Of a stretch of 64,000 bases of DNA, positions 25,290 through 34,801 are shown piece by piece (within the stretch, counting starts at the first letter, position 1; every line of letters starts with the position of its first letter). Both the position numbers and the translations under genes were made by a program. Source of the stretch: Patescibacteria group bacterium (GTDB lineage Bacteria; Patescibacteria; Paceibacteria; UBA6257; 2-01-FULL-56-20); contig JAGXBC010000003.1 in NCBI GenBank assembly GCA_018971305.1, positions 160,447 through 224,446 on the forward strand. The letters are read 5' to 3'. The notes under the pieces were generated by a model. That model was not told the DNA's origin, searched no databases, and worked only from the letters and a program-made list of their open reading frames with translations.

Positions 25290-26513
25290 TTATTTGGAAA
25301 TTTCCGAATGCAAAATTTCTATAGCCTTATCGAGCTGCGGATCTTTCCCGGCCGTAGTGTCGCTCGCGTTAAGCGGAACTTCGTAATCTGGCTTTAACCC
25401 CCCGTTTTCTAAAATGTGTCCGGATGGCAATACCCAGTGAGCAACCGTAAGTTTTATGGAGGAACCATCGCTTAACGGCATAAGCTGCTGAACCGTCCCT
25501 TTGCCGAAACTGGTTTCACCGATAAGCTTGATGTTCCTTTGATCGCGCAAAGCACCTGCCAGAATTTCTGAAGCCGAAGCCGAACCCCCGTCGATAAGCA
25601 CCACGGTCGGGAAATCAGCGAGGGCGGCGTTGCCGCTGGCTCTAAATTCCTGATTGGTGCCGCTTCTGCCGGCCTCACTCACGACTAATTTGCCGCGCGG
25701 TAAAAACCATCCTGCAAGATCAACCGCAACTTCTAAATAACCGCCGGGGTTCCCGCGAAGGTCCAAGATTAATCCTTTACTGCCATTCGTAACCGCTTTG
25801 AACATAGCTTGATAAAATAGTGAATCGGCGTTGGCGTTAAAGCCGTAAAGCTGGATTTGAGTCAAATCGCCACCGACTGTTTTTGTATCCAGAGTTGGGA
25901 TTGCAATATTGCCTCGTGTTATCGAAAAATCTTTAGGTTTATCCCACCCGTCGCGCATAATAGTAAGTTTGACACTGCTCCCCTCCAGCCCGCGAATGGA
26001 ATTAACGGCATCGTCAATAGAGATACCGTCGGTGGACGAGGCATCTATCGCCAAGATTGCGTCTCCGGCCATAAGCCCGGCTTTCATCGCAGGCGTGTCT
26101 TTCAGTGGAGCGATAACCACTAATTGGTCGTTCTTTATGCCAAGTTCGGCGCCAATACCTCCAAAATTTCCATCAACATTTTCCTGAAATTGCTGATTAT
26201 CTTTGGGGTTGAAAAATTCCGAATACCTATCGCCCAAAGAATTTACCAAGCCGTTAACCGCTCCGTGAACTTTATCTTGCGCGCTCGTGCTCGCGTTCCT
26301 CAAATAAGAATCATTTATGATCTGCCAGGCCTGCCAGAAAGTATTAAAATTTACGTCCGCGGGTTGCCCCTGGTTAATATTGCTTACCCCTTTTACGAGG
26401 ATAGTATTTGGAACCTTCTTCCCCTCAGAGAAGCCAAAATAAAAACTGGCGCCCATAGACGCTGCCACAACAACTACAGCTAAAACAGCCGTGAGAATAC
26501 GTTTTCTGATCAT
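25290..26513 (-). CDS. S41 family C-terminal processing peptidase
   Basis: 407 residues from ATG 26513 (a start at 26549 would add residues before the anchor). N-terminal membrane helix, PDZ domain at roughly 100-190 (FGGIGAELGI...), and the catalytic core with GGSASASEILAGAL (Ser) and GETSFGKGTVQ (Lys), a Ser-Lys dyad. CtpA-like proteases process envelope proteins outside the membrane. Confidence 0.92.
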   Translation of the reverse strand: MIRKRILTAVLAVVVVAASMGASFYFGFSEGKKVPNTILVKGVSNINQGQPADVNFNTFWQAWQIINDSYLRNASTSAQDKVHGAVNGLVNSLGDRYSEFFNPKDNQQFQENVDGNFGGIGAELGIKNDQLVVIAPLKDTPAMKAGLMAGDAILAIDASSTDGISIDDAVNSIRGLEGSSVKLTIMRDGWDKPKDFSITRGNIAIPTLDTKTVGGDLTQIQLYGFNANADSLFYQAMFKAVTNGSKGLILDLRGNPGGYLEVAVDLAGWFLPRGKLVVSEAGRSGTNQEFRASGNAALADFPTVVLIDGGSASASEILAGALRDQRNIKLIGETSFGKGTVQQLMPLSDGSSIKLTVAHWVLPSGHILENGGLKPDYEVPLNASDTTAGKDPQLDKAIEILHSEISK

Positions 26514-26578
26514 TGTTATATATTTTAACAGATTTTCAATAGTAATCAAAACTAAACTAGAATCTACGAATGTGGATT

Positions 26579-26612
26579 ATAAAAAAATCCGGGCAGGAAC
26601 AAGTCCTGCCCG
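26579..26612 (-). terminator. Terminator of the 26621 gene
   Basis: CGGGCAGGA / TCCTGCCCG perfect 9-bp stem, then T7 on the minus strand. Confidence 0.8.
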
Positions 26613-26620
26613 TTAGAGGT

Positions 26621-27487
26621 CTAAATAACAGTCTGGAGGCGATCTTCTTTTGTAAATAATCGTCTGACCGTAATAAATTCATTACGGCCATTAAGAAGAT
26701 GCGGTATCGAACAGTTCTGAATGACAAACGATCGGATTTCCTCGGATAAGCGGAATCGCTTGGGATCTTCCACATACTCCTTCATTTCAGGAGAGATTTT
26801 CCGTGGTTTGTCGTCAACCTGGCCAGCGCGTACCAAGTAAAAATCCGAGCACGGTATGTTCCAGTCCGCTGCACCATTCCTGTAATCTGTGCAAGATTCT
26901 CGGAATCCACCAGCGGAAGTAACATCAAAATTTTGGCTTAAAAACCACACCAAAGCCTTGATATTGCCCGCAACCGAATATCCACGAACGGAATCGTCGC
27001 GCACGAAGAATGCCATCGTATCCCGAAGCGATTTGAATTCTCCTCGGGATTCAATCCGTACGGTGTATTCATTACTGCCCCGAGCATTATAGATTGTGCA
27101 CACAGCGCGCACTCTACGCTCTGCTCTATCCAGATAGCGATAGTTCAAACGCACCTGTACTGGACGGAAGGCGTGTTTATCAGAAGTGAAAAAGCTTTCA
27201 ATTTGATCAATCAGCGTTGGCTCCACTGCATACGGCTGATAGAGAAACCATTTAAAAAATGGCGCCTCTCGCACGTATTTCGGAAATCTATAGCCATCTT
27301 TCCTTCTTTCGCGTAACAGCTCTGCACGAAAGTCGCTTGTGCGCTGGAGCTCTATAACGTTATCCGCTCGCCTAACGTACACAGTTATACGACGAGGATC
27401 TTTTTCATCATAGCTCCTGAAAATCAATGTTGCTCTGGAAAGATTCTGCTCTTTCAAAGAACGTGCAAGATTGTCGTATGGTTGCAC
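26621..27487 (-). CDS. Hypothetical 288-residue protein with GTG start
   Basis: The frame starts GTG (QPYDNLARSL follows) with SD GGAGG 7 bases upstream. Arg-rich throughout, several CxxC-free cysteines, repeated strand-like segments (VRLNYRYLDRAERRVRAVC). No domain recognised. It has a near-consensus promoter, strong SD and strong terminator, so it is a complete single-gene unit, larger than most others of this class in the window. Confidence 0.6.
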   Translation of the reverse strand: MQPYDNLARSLKEQNLSRATLIFRSYDEKDPRRITVYVRRADNVIELQRTSDFRAELLRERRKDGYRFPKYVREAPFFKWFLYQPYAVEPTLIDQIESFFTSDKHAFRPVQVRLNYRYLDRAERRVRAVCTIYNARGSNEYTVRIESRGEFKSLRDTMAFFVRDDSVRGYSVAGNIKALVWFLSQNFDVTSAGGFRESCTDYRNGAADWNIPCSDFYLVRAGQVDDKPRKISPEMKEYVEDPKRFRLSEEIRSFVIQNCSIPHLLNGRNEFITVRRLFTKEDRLQTVI

Positions 27488-27563
27488 AAATCCTCCGCAG
27501 TATGGCTCCGGCCTTGAAATTTAAGGGGTTTTCCCACCGGAGTAAGTTAAACTACTGTTGTGC

Positions 27564-27592
27564 ATAATAGCACGCTAATAAAAATTAGTCAA
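27564..27592 (-). promoter_or_regulatory. Sigma-70 promoter of the 26621-27487 gene
   Basis: On the minus strand TTGACT, 17-base spacer, TATTAT. One mismatch from consensus in each box. Confidence 0.7.
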
Positions 27593-27593
27593 A

Positions 27594-28169
27594 TTATTTA
27601 AATAAAAACTTCTGCAACGATGTATACTCTGCTCCGCCGCGCTTCAGTTCGGACTCCATCAGATCTAAACCATCGGCTTCAAATTGCATATGGACGTCGC
27701 GCCCGATTGTCGGTAAATTATCGGCTGTAAAATCTGTCGTAAGACGCGCAAGAGTTAAATGTCCGGTAAATGGCCTTTGTTCGCGCTTAAAACGCACGTT
27801 CGCCTCCTCCAGGCCGTCTTCCAATACGTTTTTTATTTCTGCCAAATTATGTTCCGTGTAGCTATCGGTTAAAAACCAGATCATGCGAGGCTTGCGCTCT
27901 GAGGGACCGTAGACGGTTTCAGTAAGCGATATATTTTGCGGTGAAAATTGTTTAGCGGCTTTCTGGGCTGCCTCCATTATTACGCCTATGTCCTCATCAT
28001 CCTGATATCCCAGAAATGATAACGTAAGATGCCAATTCTCTGGCGGCGTAAACCTGATGCTTGACGATAATTCCCAGGGTATCTTGGTTTTAAATTCTTC
28101 AACTAATCGACTAATTCCCTCTTTTGTTCTTTTATCTAAATTTATGGCAATGAATAATCTTCGGTTCAT
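27594..28169 (-). CDS. thpR: RNA 2',3'-cyclic phosphodiesterase (2H superfamily)
   Basis: 191 residues with two H-x-T-L motifs (HLTLSFLG and HLTLARL) about 90 residues apart, the 2H phosphoesterase active site. Begins RLFIAINLD, typical of ThpR/LigT. It opens 2',3'-cyclic phosphates on RNA ends. It follows trmD by 1 base in the same operon. Confidence 0.88.
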   Translation of the reverse strand: MNRRLFIAINLDKRTKEGISRLVEEFKTKIPWELSSSIRFTPPENWHLTLSFLGYQDDEDIGVIMEAAQKAAKQFSPQNISLTETVYGPSERKPRMIWFLTDSYTEHNLAEIKNVLEDGLEEANVRFKREQRPFTGHLTLARLTTDFTADNLPTIGRDVHMQFEADGLDLMESELKRGGAEYTSLQKFLFK

Positions 28170-28170
28170 T

Positions 28171-28806
28171 TTATATATTCCTCCGCCACTCTTCTATTTT
28201 TTTATGGTTACCAGAGAGCAAAATTTTAGGAACAAATAAGTTTTTTCTGCCGGCCTTAAAAACTTCTGGCCTGGTATAAACTGGATAGGACCCTTTAATC
28301 TCTTCCAGTGACTCAGTTTTTCCCAAAAATCCGGGTAAATGCCTGCTAACGGCTTCAGTTAAAACTAACGCAGGCAATTCTCCGCCGGAGAGCACATAAT
28401 CCCCCATTGATATTTCTTCGTCGGCCACATATTTAGCTACGCGTTCGTCTACGCCTTCATAGCGACCGCAGATCAATATCAAACGTTCATATTTTGCCAG
28501 CCGCCGAGCGATTTTAGAATCAAATTTTTTACCGCGCGTCGAGAAGAGAATAATTCTAGTTTTTAGTTTTGAGCTTTTAGCCGTGAGAAATCGAATAGCC
28601 TTATAAACCGGCTCAATTTTAATAACCATTCCCGGTCCGCCGCCGAAAGGCTTGTCGTCAACCTTATTATGCCTGTCAGCCGTAAAATCTCTTAAGTTAT
28701 GGATGCGGACGTCAATCAATTTTTTCTCCCGAGCGCGCTTAATAAGAGATTCGTTCAAGTAGGAATCAAAAATTTTAGGAAAAATTGTGATGATGTCGAA
28801 GCGCAT
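28171..28806 (-). CDS. trmD: tRNA (guanine37-N1)-methyltransferase
   Basis: 211 residues, SPOUT fold. MRFDIITIFP start, DDKPFGGGPGMV, RYEGVDERV and the knot loop GDYVLSGGELPALVL are TrmD hallmarks. It methylates G37 of tRNAs reading CNN/GNN codons. The C-terminal domain is somewhat short compared with E. coli (255). The ATG directly follows the stop of the VirD4-like ATPase gene (TAAATG). Confidence 0.95.
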   Translation of the reverse strand: MRFDIITIFPKIFDSYLNESLIKRAREKKLIDVRIHNLRDFTADRHNKVDDKPFGGGPGMVIKIEPVYKAIRFLTAKSSKLKTRIILFSTRGKKFDSKIARRLAKYERLILICGRYEGVDERVAKYVADEEISMGDYVLSGGELPALVLTEAVSRHLPGFLGKTESLEEIKGSYPVYTRPEVFKAGRKNLFVPKILLSGNHKKIEEWRRNI

Positions 28807-31446
28807 TTATTCATTGCTTCCATCTGTCGATGAATCTTCGCCGCTCAAGTCGCTGCTCCCGCCATCACCCTCTTCTTTTTCGGCCAATTCTTCCAGAGAC
28901 TCTTCTTCAACGAAATCGTCGCGGTCTTCATCTGTGCCGTATAGAGCGGATTTTTCTTGGTCGTCTTCCAAAGATATCTTCTTTTTCTCGGGCAATATAG
29001 TTCCATTCGCATGCGTTACCGTGTCTATTTCTAATTCGTTAGCTCGGAATTCTGTATCGCCGATAGTATGGGGTAAGTTAGGTGACCGACTATATGTTTC
29101 AGGCATAATTTTTTCTTCGGAAAATTTTGTTTTACTATTTTCTTTTTCCGTATCCATATCTCTCCCGTCAACAGCATCATAGTAGGACGTAGTCTTTGTC
29201 CGATTATTTTCTTCGGATAGGTTTTTTGGGGAGAACCCGTTAGATTCGTGCCTTATATAAGACCCACTATGTTCGGCAAAAGACCCTGTTTTATCATTTT
29301 GAATTGACGGGCGTGCTTCTTCAGTAGGTGGTCTATTACTACCTATGTTTTGTGGTGATATTCTAGCCCGAAAATCTTTTACGGACACTATTTTTTCTTC
29401 AGTTGATTTGGTTTCGTTCACATGGATAACCTTATTTATGGCTTCAACGGCAGGCGTTTTGTTTTCCCTATCATAGTCGTGAGACCGAGATTCTTTTTGC
29501 TCGCCATTGGTATGGGGAACAGAACTTTCCCTTGAATTTTTTTCTTCTTGATTCGACATTACGATGACCACGTTGCCGATTTGCGGTTCTTTCTTCTCTA
29601 TAACTAAAGATTGTTTGATGGCCTCGCGTAACCCAGCAATGTCTATATCCGGTTTTTTAGGAACCTTCGGCTTGAACTCCTGAGGGTGGGGTCTGCCGAG
29701 AACATTTGGATCTTCTCTTGCGGCCGGTACGCTTGGCGGATGTATTGACGTGCCTTTTTCTTTAAATGATTGGGTCGGCGATTGATCAGTATTTAGAGGG
29801 CGCTCCGGAATTCTTGGTACAGAGGGTACAGGCTGAGTAGGATGTGGTGTGGGCGACATCTGCGGTCTGTATTGCGGAGTACTGCTATTGTTATAGCCGT
29901 ACTGTTGCTGCTGCTGGGGACGATAATCCCGTTGATCATAAGGCGATCGTCTGTCGCGATCACGATTATCAAAACCATCACGCCTGCCAGGATTGTTTCC
30001 CATATCGCCCGTTCGCTCATACCTGGCAGAGTCGGACGGACGCCGATCCGGCCGTGGTCTGAAGGATTGGTTATTGCCATCTTGCAATGTTTGCCTGAGG
30101 GGTCGTTCCCCTTGTCTATCAATTTTTCCGCCAACTATTGTTTCGCTCGCCGCCTGCCACTCCTCGGCAATTTTTTCATCAACGATTTTTCTCGGCGTGC
30201 TATAACGGGTTCTGGAATTCTGAATAATAACGTCTTTGTGGCTGATAAGCGGGATTTTTTGCGGAGGCAATGTTTCCGCGGAAAACGGCCTTGAAGCCAC
30301 GCCGTCTATCATCAGTTTTATATAGATGGTGGCTTTGGCGAGGTTAACGAGATCATTTTGTATAAATTCCGGCATAAATTCTTTTTCCAGGAATTCGGCG
30401 TCGGCTCCTCCAGTGCGGAAACAGATAAGCGTACCGACGTTTCCAAAAACCGCGTCACGTACTTTTGTGTTTTGTTCGTTAACCAGCTGGCCTATATATT
30501 GATGGGCCAAGGTTAAACTTAACCGATATTTTCTTGCCTCGGACAAAATATTGGCGAACGACTCTGTGGCGAAATTTTGGAATTCATCCACGTACAGAAA
30601 AAAGTCGTTGCGTTGTTCTTCCGGCAAATCAACCCGGGACATCGCGGCGAGTTGTAAACGCGTTATGACCATAGCGCCCAAAAGCGCGGAATTATCTTCG
30701 CCGATCTTACCCTTGGATAGGTTAACGATGAATATTTTTTTATTGTCCATGATCTCGCGCATATTAAGCGTGGAATGCGCCTGACCAAGAATATTTCTGA
30801 TCAAAGGATTGGAAACGAATTGTCCGACTTTATTCTGAATGGCAGCAACGGCTTCCGTTTCCAGCCTTTGGGTATATCTGGCAAATTCATTTACCCAAAA
30901 AGCTTTTATTACCGGGTCCTTTAAATTATCAACGATTTTTTTACGATAAGCAGGCTCGGAAAGCATTCTTATTACTCCTAAGAGCGTGGAGCTCGGATAT
31001 TCCAAAAGCGCAAGAAGCGTGTTGTTCAGAATATATTCCATCCTCGCCGACCAAACGTCCGGCCAGATTTTTTTGAAAACACCCATAATACCCGAAGCAA
31101 CAAGGTGTCTGAATTCAGTCCCCACTTGTTCTATGGGATTGAAGGCGATGGGGTAATCCATATCAGCAGGATTGAAATAAATCACGTCATCCAAGCGCTC
31201 TTCCGGCACGAATTCTACTATCTTCTCGGCCAATTCTCCGTGAGGATCAACAACGCCGACTCCGCGGCCGGCTCGAATATCGGCGACGATCATATTCTCC
31301 ATCATTGTAGTTTTGCCAACGCCGGTTTTTCCGACAACATAAATATGCCGGCGGCGGTCGTCTGTTTTTATTCCAAATCTTGTTTTTTGATTCCTGAAAT
31401 TACAAAAACCGAGCGGTGTTAATTCGGTATTTTTTTTGTCGTTCAT
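28807..31446 (-). CDS. VirD4/TraG-like ATPase with long disordered tail
   Basis: 879 residues. HerA/FtsK-type ATPase: Walker A VGKTGVGKTT near residue 40, VVDPHGELAE, Walker B FFLYVDEFQNF near 290, ALAHQYIGQL. It resembles type IV secretion coupling proteins and DUF87 helicases. No N-terminal membrane helices; these are probably supplied by the membrane protein encoded just upstream (31458). Residues after about 430 are low complexity, rich in Pro, Gln, Arg, Asn, Asp and Glu, likely disordered. Such pairs recur in Parcubacteria (family knowledge); whether they move DNA or protein is unknown. Confidence 0.85.
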   Translation of the reverse strand: MNDKKNTELTPLGFCNFRNQKTRFGIKTDDRRRHIYVVGKTGVGKTTMMENMIVADIRAGRGVGVVDPHGELAEKIVEFVPEERLDDVIYFNPADMDYPIAFNPIEQVGTEFRHLVASGIMGVFKKIWPDVWSARMEYILNNTLLALLEYPSSTLLGVIRMLSEPAYRKKIVDNLKDPVIKAFWVNEFARYTQRLETEAVAAIQNKVGQFVSNPLIRNILGQAHSTLNMREIMDNKKIFIVNLSKGKIGEDNSALLGAMVITRLQLAAMSRVDLPEEQRNDFFLYVDEFQNFATESFANILSEARKYRLSLTLAHQYIGQLVNEQNTKVRDAVFGNVGTLICFRTGGADAEFLEKEFMPEFIQNDLVNLAKATIYIKLMIDGVASRPFSAETLPPQKIPLISHKDVIIQNSRTRYSTPRKIVDEKIAEEWQAASETIVGGKIDRQGERPLRQTLQDGNNQSFRPRPDRRPSDSARYERTGDMGNNPGRRDGFDNRDRDRRSPYDQRDYRPQQQQQYGYNNSSTPQYRPQMSPTPHPTQPVPSVPRIPERPLNTDQSPTQSFKEKGTSIHPPSVPAAREDPNVLGRPHPQEFKPKVPKKPDIDIAGLREAIKQSLVIEKKEPQIGNVVIVMSNQEEKNSRESSVPHTNGEQKESRSHDYDRENKTPAVEAINKVIHVNETKSTEEKIVSVKDFRARISPQNIGSNRPPTEEARPSIQNDKTGSFAEHSGSYIRHESNGFSPKNLSEENNRTKTTSYYDAVDGRDMDTEKENSKTKFSEEKIMPETYSRSPNLPHTIGDTEFRANELEIDTVTHANGTILPEKKKISLEDDQEKSALYGTDEDRDDFVEEESLEELAEKEEGDGGSSDLSGEDSSTDGSNE

Positions 31447-31457
31447 AAAAGTTAGAG

Positions 31458-32729
31458 TTATTCCATGGTCGGCAACGCCGGGGGCGGTCCGCCTTTACGC
31501 GATTCAACCTTTTCCAATTGCGTGGATCCAACTCCCATTATCGGGAAGTGGTAAATGGTAGCTAACTCCTCAATATTAAGAATAGGTTTGTGGTGATTAA
31601 AAACCTGATCACGATATTTTTCGAAAATCACCCTTTTGCGCCAATTAAGCCGTAATTTAACAAACATCCCATGTACGGCGCGGCACATTGTATTTTTGTC
31701 CGGTTTCAGAAGATTAAGATTCTGCGTATTGAATTGCCGGAAAAATCCGGAGATAGAGGCCACGTTGTCACGGCTGAATGAATCGCGTTTATCAATGTAT
31801 AAAAATCTAATCGTTGTCTCAAAGCCAAGTTTCGCAATTTTTTTCTCAATACCTTCAACGACTTCGCGCTGCCCGGGGGTGAGAAGCAGCATTCTGAAGT
31901 TAATTTCATCTCTTTTTTTCTCGGCTTCGGTTGCGGGATGCTCAAAGGGTGAGCGCAAAACTTCTCCGAGGGTTACTCCTAAGCCCAAAAACCCCGATTT
32001 TTTCTTCTTTTGTTCTTCCAGGCCTGTCATTTTTCTTACAAACGCTTCACCAGCTAATCGCCAGTCGTCCCCGGTGGGCCGAACCATCATTTGTATCCAA
32101 ATCTGTTCGTCCTCCTTAAGCTTGGATGTGGCTTCCGTTATGGCGGAAATAGTATCAATGCGTCTTTCTTCAACCGCCTCTTCAAACATAGGATAAGTTC
32201 TTATAGGGAAACAATCCGGATTGCGCAAAATCTGTTCCTCGCCGTAAACCTCAATGCTTTTAGTCGGCATGACATGCGGCATTTGCTTTACGTAATCTTC
32301 AACTTCCTTTATTTCCGCTTCGGGATATTGGGCGTAGATTGCCGATTCCATCAAGTTGCGGAATTGTTTTGGCAGGCGCAGATAAAAATGAGTTTCTCCC
32401 GCCGAACCAACTATTTCAAATGACATCCAATATTCAACCTTCCCCTCCCAATATTTCTCCAAGAATCTCAGACCGTAAGAATAGGGTACGTGCGCTGCGG
32501 CGAATATCTGCTCCATGGCCTTCGGAGTTTTCAGGACGTTCTTTGGAACCTTTATTTCCAAAAGCTGCCACCTAATGGCAACGATAAATTTATATTGGAT
32601 ATAAAGCATCCAAAAATCCCAGAACAAAAAGAAAGCCATCAATGGCAGGGCAAACCACCAAACTTGGCTCCATACGTCTTTAACGCTTTGAATTAATCCG
32701 CTGGTTAATCCGGAAATTACCTGAGGCAT
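31458..32729 (-). CDS. Membrane protein partner of the VirD4-like ATPase (DUF8128-like)
   Basis: 423 residues. Membrane helix at about 20-45 (WWFALPLMAFFLFWDFW), then a long cytoplasmic region with alpha/beta repeats, among them FYLRLPKQFRNLMESAIYAQYP, a stretch seen in CPR proteins next to TraG-like ATPases. The gap to the ATPase gene is 11 bases, so they form an operon with trmD and thpR downstream. It may anchor the ATPase at the membrane. Confidence 0.75.
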   Translation of the reverse strand: MPQVISGLTSGLIQSVKDVWSQVWWFALPLMAFFLFWDFWMLYIQYKFIVAIRWQLLEIKVPKNVLKTPKAMEQIFAAAHVPYSYGLRFLEKYWEGKVEYWMSFEIVGSAGETHFYLRLPKQFRNLMESAIYAQYPEAEIKEVEDYVKQMPHVMPTKSIEVYGEEQILRNPDCFPIRTYPMFEEAVEERRIDTISAITEATSKLKEDEQIWIQMMVRPTGDDWRLAGEAFVRKMTGLEEQKKKKSGFLGLGVTLGEVLRSPFEHPATEAEKKRDEINFRMLLLTPGQREVVEGIEKKIAKLGFETTIRFLYIDKRDSFSRDNVASISGFFRQFNTQNLNLLKPDKNTMCRAVHGMFVKLRLNWRKRVIFEKYRDQVFNHHKPILNIEELATIYHFPIMGVGSTQLEKVESRKGGPPPALPTME

Positions 32730-32791
32730 TATTCTATTATAGAATGTTTTCTAAGAACTGCGTACACCCACCCATCGAAAGCGATATCTGC

Positions 32792-33820
32792 TTAAGATTC
32801 CCTAACTCTGTATCTACCGTCTGATAAACGCTCAAAGTAGTCCTTATTCTGCAAGTTGATGATTACGGTATTAGGCTTAAAGAACCTTTGTTTATTTACA
32901 TGTTGAACAACATCATTCGGATGCAGTGGCCCGTTCTTTTTTAGAACCTTTTGGATTACTTCCCGCGCCACTCCTGGTTCATAACCATGCTCGCGCAGGC
33001 CGTACATTCCCCTACCGACAAGAACAAACCTCTCGTCTTTAATAAGTTCGTTGTGAACGGTCGGAGCCAGGGCTTCCTGCGAACCAAAGGACGTTTCGTT
33101 TATAACCTTGGCAATAGATTGAAAATGGAGCGGCTGCCCCGTTTTTCTTAAAACCAAATATATGCGGTCGCGGGTTGTGGTCGGATTGATTTCCGCCCAA
33201 TCGCGCAAACCAACATCACCATAGGGATTAGCCCCGATCTTTTTTGTTATATTCAAATAGTTTTCAGCGTGATTTTTATTTGCCTTTTCGGTCTTAATAA
33301 AATTTGTAAGCAGCGTCTTGTAATCTCCAGACAAAACTTTATTTTTATTGCTCTTAAGATTATCCGCCCAGCCATCTATAAAACCGACAGCCGTACGCAG
33401 ATCGTCTTTGGTTAAATAATAAAATGGGTGGTAGTTTTCATCTTCGGGATAGAAATAAAAAGCCCCGGACGCTTCCAAAAGAAGCGCTAAATAATTCTTA
33501 TTAAGTCCTTCGGCAAAATCCGCTCCATACTGGAGCAAGACGTCCTGCCTCATAACACCGCCAGCGTTTTTAAGCTGCTTCTTGCTTTGATTTAAGATGT
33601 GAACGCAAACGGAATTTTTAAGGACCTCTTTATTCAAAAGTCCTAATGCCGATTTTTCTATTTGCCTTACGCGTTCCCTCGTTATTCCCATCGTGTCGCC
33701 GATGGCAGCCAAAGTCTCCCCCTCTCCGGACTTCAAACCAAAGCGGCCGACAATTACTTCTTTTTGCCGGTCGGCGAGAGAATTGAACAGAGCGTTAATT
33801 ATTTTGGGGGCTGATAACAT
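32792..33820 (-). CDS. Sigma-70 region 4 plus HARE-HTH regulator
   Basis: 342 residues. N-terminal sigma-4 helix-turn-helix (RQKEVIVGRFGL, LAAIGDTMGITRERVRQIEKSAL) without sigma region 2, then a linker and a HARE-HTH domain (RDRIYLVLRKTGQPLHFQSIAKVI) followed by a second HARE-like copy (VIQKVLKKNGPLHPNDVVQHV). HARE-HTH is found in RNA polymerase delta (RpoE). It may bind RNA polymerase or promoters and tune transcription; it cannot be a complete sigma factor. Confidence 0.85.
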   Translation of the reverse strand: MLSAPKIINALFNSLADRQKEVIVGRFGLKSGEGETLAAIGDTMGITRERVRQIEKSALGLLNKEVLKNSVCVHILNQSKKQLKNAGGVMRQDVLLQYGADFAEGLNKNYLALLLEASGAFYFYPEDENYHPFYYLTKDDLRTAVGFIDGWADNLKSNKNKVLSGDYKTLLTNFIKTEKANKNHAENYLNITKKIGANPYGDVGLRDWAEINPTTTRDRIYLVLRKTGQPLHFQSIAKVINETSFGSQEALAPTVHNELIKDERFVLVGRGMYGLREHGYEPGVAREVIQKVLKKNGPLHPNDVVQHVNKQRFFKPNTVIINLQNKDYFERLSDGRYRVRES

Positions 33821-33894
33821 TGTTTATATTATACACCATTATATAAATTAATCAACAATAAGTCAAGTGAGGTCGCTGGCAGGTTTTGTTTGCT

Positions 33895-34797
33895 TCAATT
33901 TCTACTGTTTTTGCCGCTAATTACGATAAGCGCGGGACTGGCTATAAATATAGATGAATAGATGCCCGTTGTTACTCCGACGAGAAGAGTTAAGACAAAA
34001 TAACGCAAGTTTATCGGTCCAACAAAATACATAGCGAGCAAGACCAGGATAAGGGTTAAAGAAGTGTTTATGGATCTGGCTAATGTTTGATTGACGCTCG
34101 CATTTATCGTTGCAGAAAAGTCTTCTTTGCCCCGGCCTAACAACAAATTCTCTCTAATTCTGTCAAAAACAACGATAGTGTCGTGGACCGAGAATCCCAT
34201 AACTACGAGAAGCGCGACGACGAAATTACTATCAATTTCAATATGTAGAAAATGTCCAAGAATCGCCAAGAGTCCGGCCGGTATGGCAACGTCGTGAAAT
34301 AAAGTGATAAGCGTGATGATGCCGTACTTCCAAGAACTTATCGGCCGCTGAACTTTTCTGAAGGCGAAGGCGATGTAGAAAGAAATTCCCACGAGCACAA
34401 GAATAATGGCGATAAGAGCGTTGCGCTTCAATTCCGCACCCACGGATGGTCCAATGGACTGAAAACTCAACTCTTCAAACGAAGGAGTTTTATCTTTAAC
34501 GTTCTGCAAAAATTTCTGATGGTCTGCTTCGCTGATGGCATTCAGACGGGCAAGGAAGGTGCCGTTCGTCAGATCATAATTAACCCGAACATCTGAAATT
34601 CCCGGAAGAGAAGTGAAAACATTTTCCATATCAATCGCCGTGGGGTTTCCCTGAGAAACCTTGAACTGCCAAAGAGTGCCGCCGGCAAAATCAATCCCCT
34701 CTTTGAATCCAAAAAATAACATCGTGAAAACAGCGGCACCAACGAAGACTCCGGAAATTATAAAGAATATTTTCTTGTGTCCTACGATATTCAGCAT
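33895..34797 (-). CDS. secF: Protein translocase subunit SecF
   Basis: 300 residues, six membrane helices. GIDFAGGT, the large periplasmic loop with SIGPSVGAEL, GFSVHDTIVVFDRIREN and the NASVNQTLARSINTSLT stretch define SecF. It works with SecD to pull exported proteins using the proton motive force. 4 bases separate it from secD. Confidence 0.96.
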   Translation of the reverse strand: MLNIVGHKKIFFIISGVFVGAAVFTMLFFGFKEGIDFAGGTLWQFKVSQGNPTAIDMENVFTSLPGISDVRVNYDLTNGTFLARLNAISEADHQKFLQNVKDKTPSFEELSFQSIGPSVGAELKRNALIAIILVLVGISFYIAFAFRKVQRPISSWKYGIITLITLFHDVAIPAGLLAILGHFLHIEIDSNFVVALLVVMGFSVHDTIVVFDRIRENLLLGRGKEDFSATINASVNQTLARSINTSLTLILVLLAMYFVGPINLRYFVLTLLVGVTTGIYSSIFIASPALIVISGKNSRN

Positions 34798-34801
34798 GTT
34801 T

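Noticed and set aside
28807..30120. Repeats in the ATPase tail considered as CRISPR-like or tandem repeats
   Set aside because: The region is biased in composition but has no regular repeat unit or spacer pattern.
29842..30294. Plus-strand ORF of 150 codons opposite the VirD4-like ATPase
   Set aside because: It is the antisense shadow of the low-complexity tail region; no SD or recognisable domain.
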